The notes under the pieces were generated by a model. That model ran no database searches and was not told where the DNA came from. It was given only the letters and a program-made list of their open reading frames with translations. The translations under genes and the position numbers were made by a program. Shown here one piece after another: positions 6,081 through 6,298 of a stretch of DNA of 6,298 nucleotides; within the stretch, counting starts at the first letter, position 1; each line of letters opens with the position of its first letter. Origin of the DNA: JBCDAP01 sp038747915 (GTDB taxonomy: Bacteria > Planctomycetota > Phycisphaerae > Phycisphaerales > UBA1924); assembly GCA_038747915.1 (NCBI GenBank), contig JBCDJJ010000125.1, positions 1 to 6,298 on the forward strand, in the 5' to 3' direction.

Positions 6081-6298
6081 ATCACTTTGCGCCTTGGTGT
6101 CGTCAGGTGCGGTGGTGGGAGCGTCTCGCTCCCACGAACACTCACCCACAGACGCCCAGCACCCCACCGTCAGCACCCCGCCGTGGGGGCGGGGCGCGCC
6201 CACCCCCCCCCCAGACGCCACCCCAGCGCAAAGGGATAGAAGCCGAGCCGACGCGGGGGTTTCACACCACCAGGCCCAGCCCGATCCCCACCACCCCC
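6020..6298. repeat. Imperfect inverted duplication of the gltX 3' end running to the window edge
   Basis: Bases 6183-6298 read on the minus strand align without gaps to 6020-6135 on the plus strand, mirrored around about 6159. I count 94 of 116 positions identical, best over 6025-6078 versus 6293-6240 (49 of 54). The mirror takes in the last 20 gltX codons, the stop region, the spacer and the hairpin. The middle 47 nt (6136-6182) are not symmetrical. Most differences are to G or C in the distal copy, T to G being commonest. It may be a contig-end fold-back artefact with degraded base calls, or a decayed real inverted duplication. Confidence 0.75.
6111..6135 (+). repeat. Hairpin repeat downstream of gltX, copy C (single arm)
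   Basis: GGTG leads into a perfect 9-bp stem GTGGGAGCG/CGCTCCCAC (6115-6135) with a TCT loop, starting 30 nt after the gltX stop. Stem and leading GGTG match copies A and B. The apparent partner arm at 6183-6203 has changes in stem and loop and lies inside the mirror of the gltX end, so it may not be an independent repeat arm. There is no T-tract; a role in gltX 3'-end formation is inferred from position. Confidence 0.75.

Noticed and set aside
3369..6221. A minus-strand open frame of 950 codons spanning the kinase and the whole antisense of gltX
   Set aside because: Only the last 307 codons (from the ATG at 4292 with its own ribosome site) look like a protein. The rest is Arg/His-rich antisense of gltX, kept open by high GC.
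6262..6298. A hydrophobic minus-strand C-terminus (GVVGIGLGLVV then TGA), resembling the end of a membrane protein gene entering from the right
   Set aside because: It is the mirror copy of the gltX codons for VRIGLCLVV in the same frame, with a substitution producing TGA. It is explained by the inverted duplication.

Overview
The window is very GC-rich, with strongly G/C-biased third codon positions, and looks like ordinary chromosomal housekeeping DNA. The domain style of the tRNA-dihydrouridine synthase (a variant NLACPVKK active-site segment) and of the glutamyl-tRNA synthetase (a long insert after KMSK), plus two small orphan lipoproteins, suggest a planctomycete, perhaps a Phycisphaerae-like lineage. 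This is an inference from sequence style only; no search was run.

Layout from left to right: the 3' part of prmC (+, 1-528); a paired-hairpin repeat (548-634) where prmC converges with a small lipoprotein gene (-, 644-1081); a divergent promoter region; dus (+, 1306-2526); a second lipoprotein gene (+, 2676-3248); a second copy of the paired-hairpin repeat (3255-3344) at another convergent junction; a PfkB-family carbohydrate kinase (-, 3369-4292); a 90-bp divergent promoter region; gltX (+, 4383-6080); and a last copy of the hairpin 30 bp after gltX (6111-6135). No stretch longer than 300 bases lacks a gene. The longest gene-free spans are 1082-1305, where only promoter-like signals are seen, and 6081-6298.

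PrmC (methylation of peptide-release factors), Dus (tRNA dihydrouridine) and GltX (glutamyl-tRNA) all serve translation, but they are separate transcription units interleaved with unrelated genes, not one operon.

Three points deserve attention. (1) Each of the three genes lacking a Shine-Dalgarno (lipoprotein 1, dus, gltX) has a TANNNT -10-like hexamer 6-7 nt before its ATG, the layout of leaderless transcripts. The two genes with AAGGAG ribosome sites (lipoprotein 2, kinase) do not. dus and gltX also share a TTGAAC box at exactly the same offset. (2) A REP/BIME-like palindromic repeat sits behind the 3' ends of five genes, with a compensated base-pair change in one copy. (3) The last 116 bases of the window are an imperfect mirror image of the gltX 3' end. 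The differences lean heavily toward G and C, so a fold-back artefact at a contig end is a serious possibility, and an apparent hydrophobic minus-strand C-terminus there should not be annotated.
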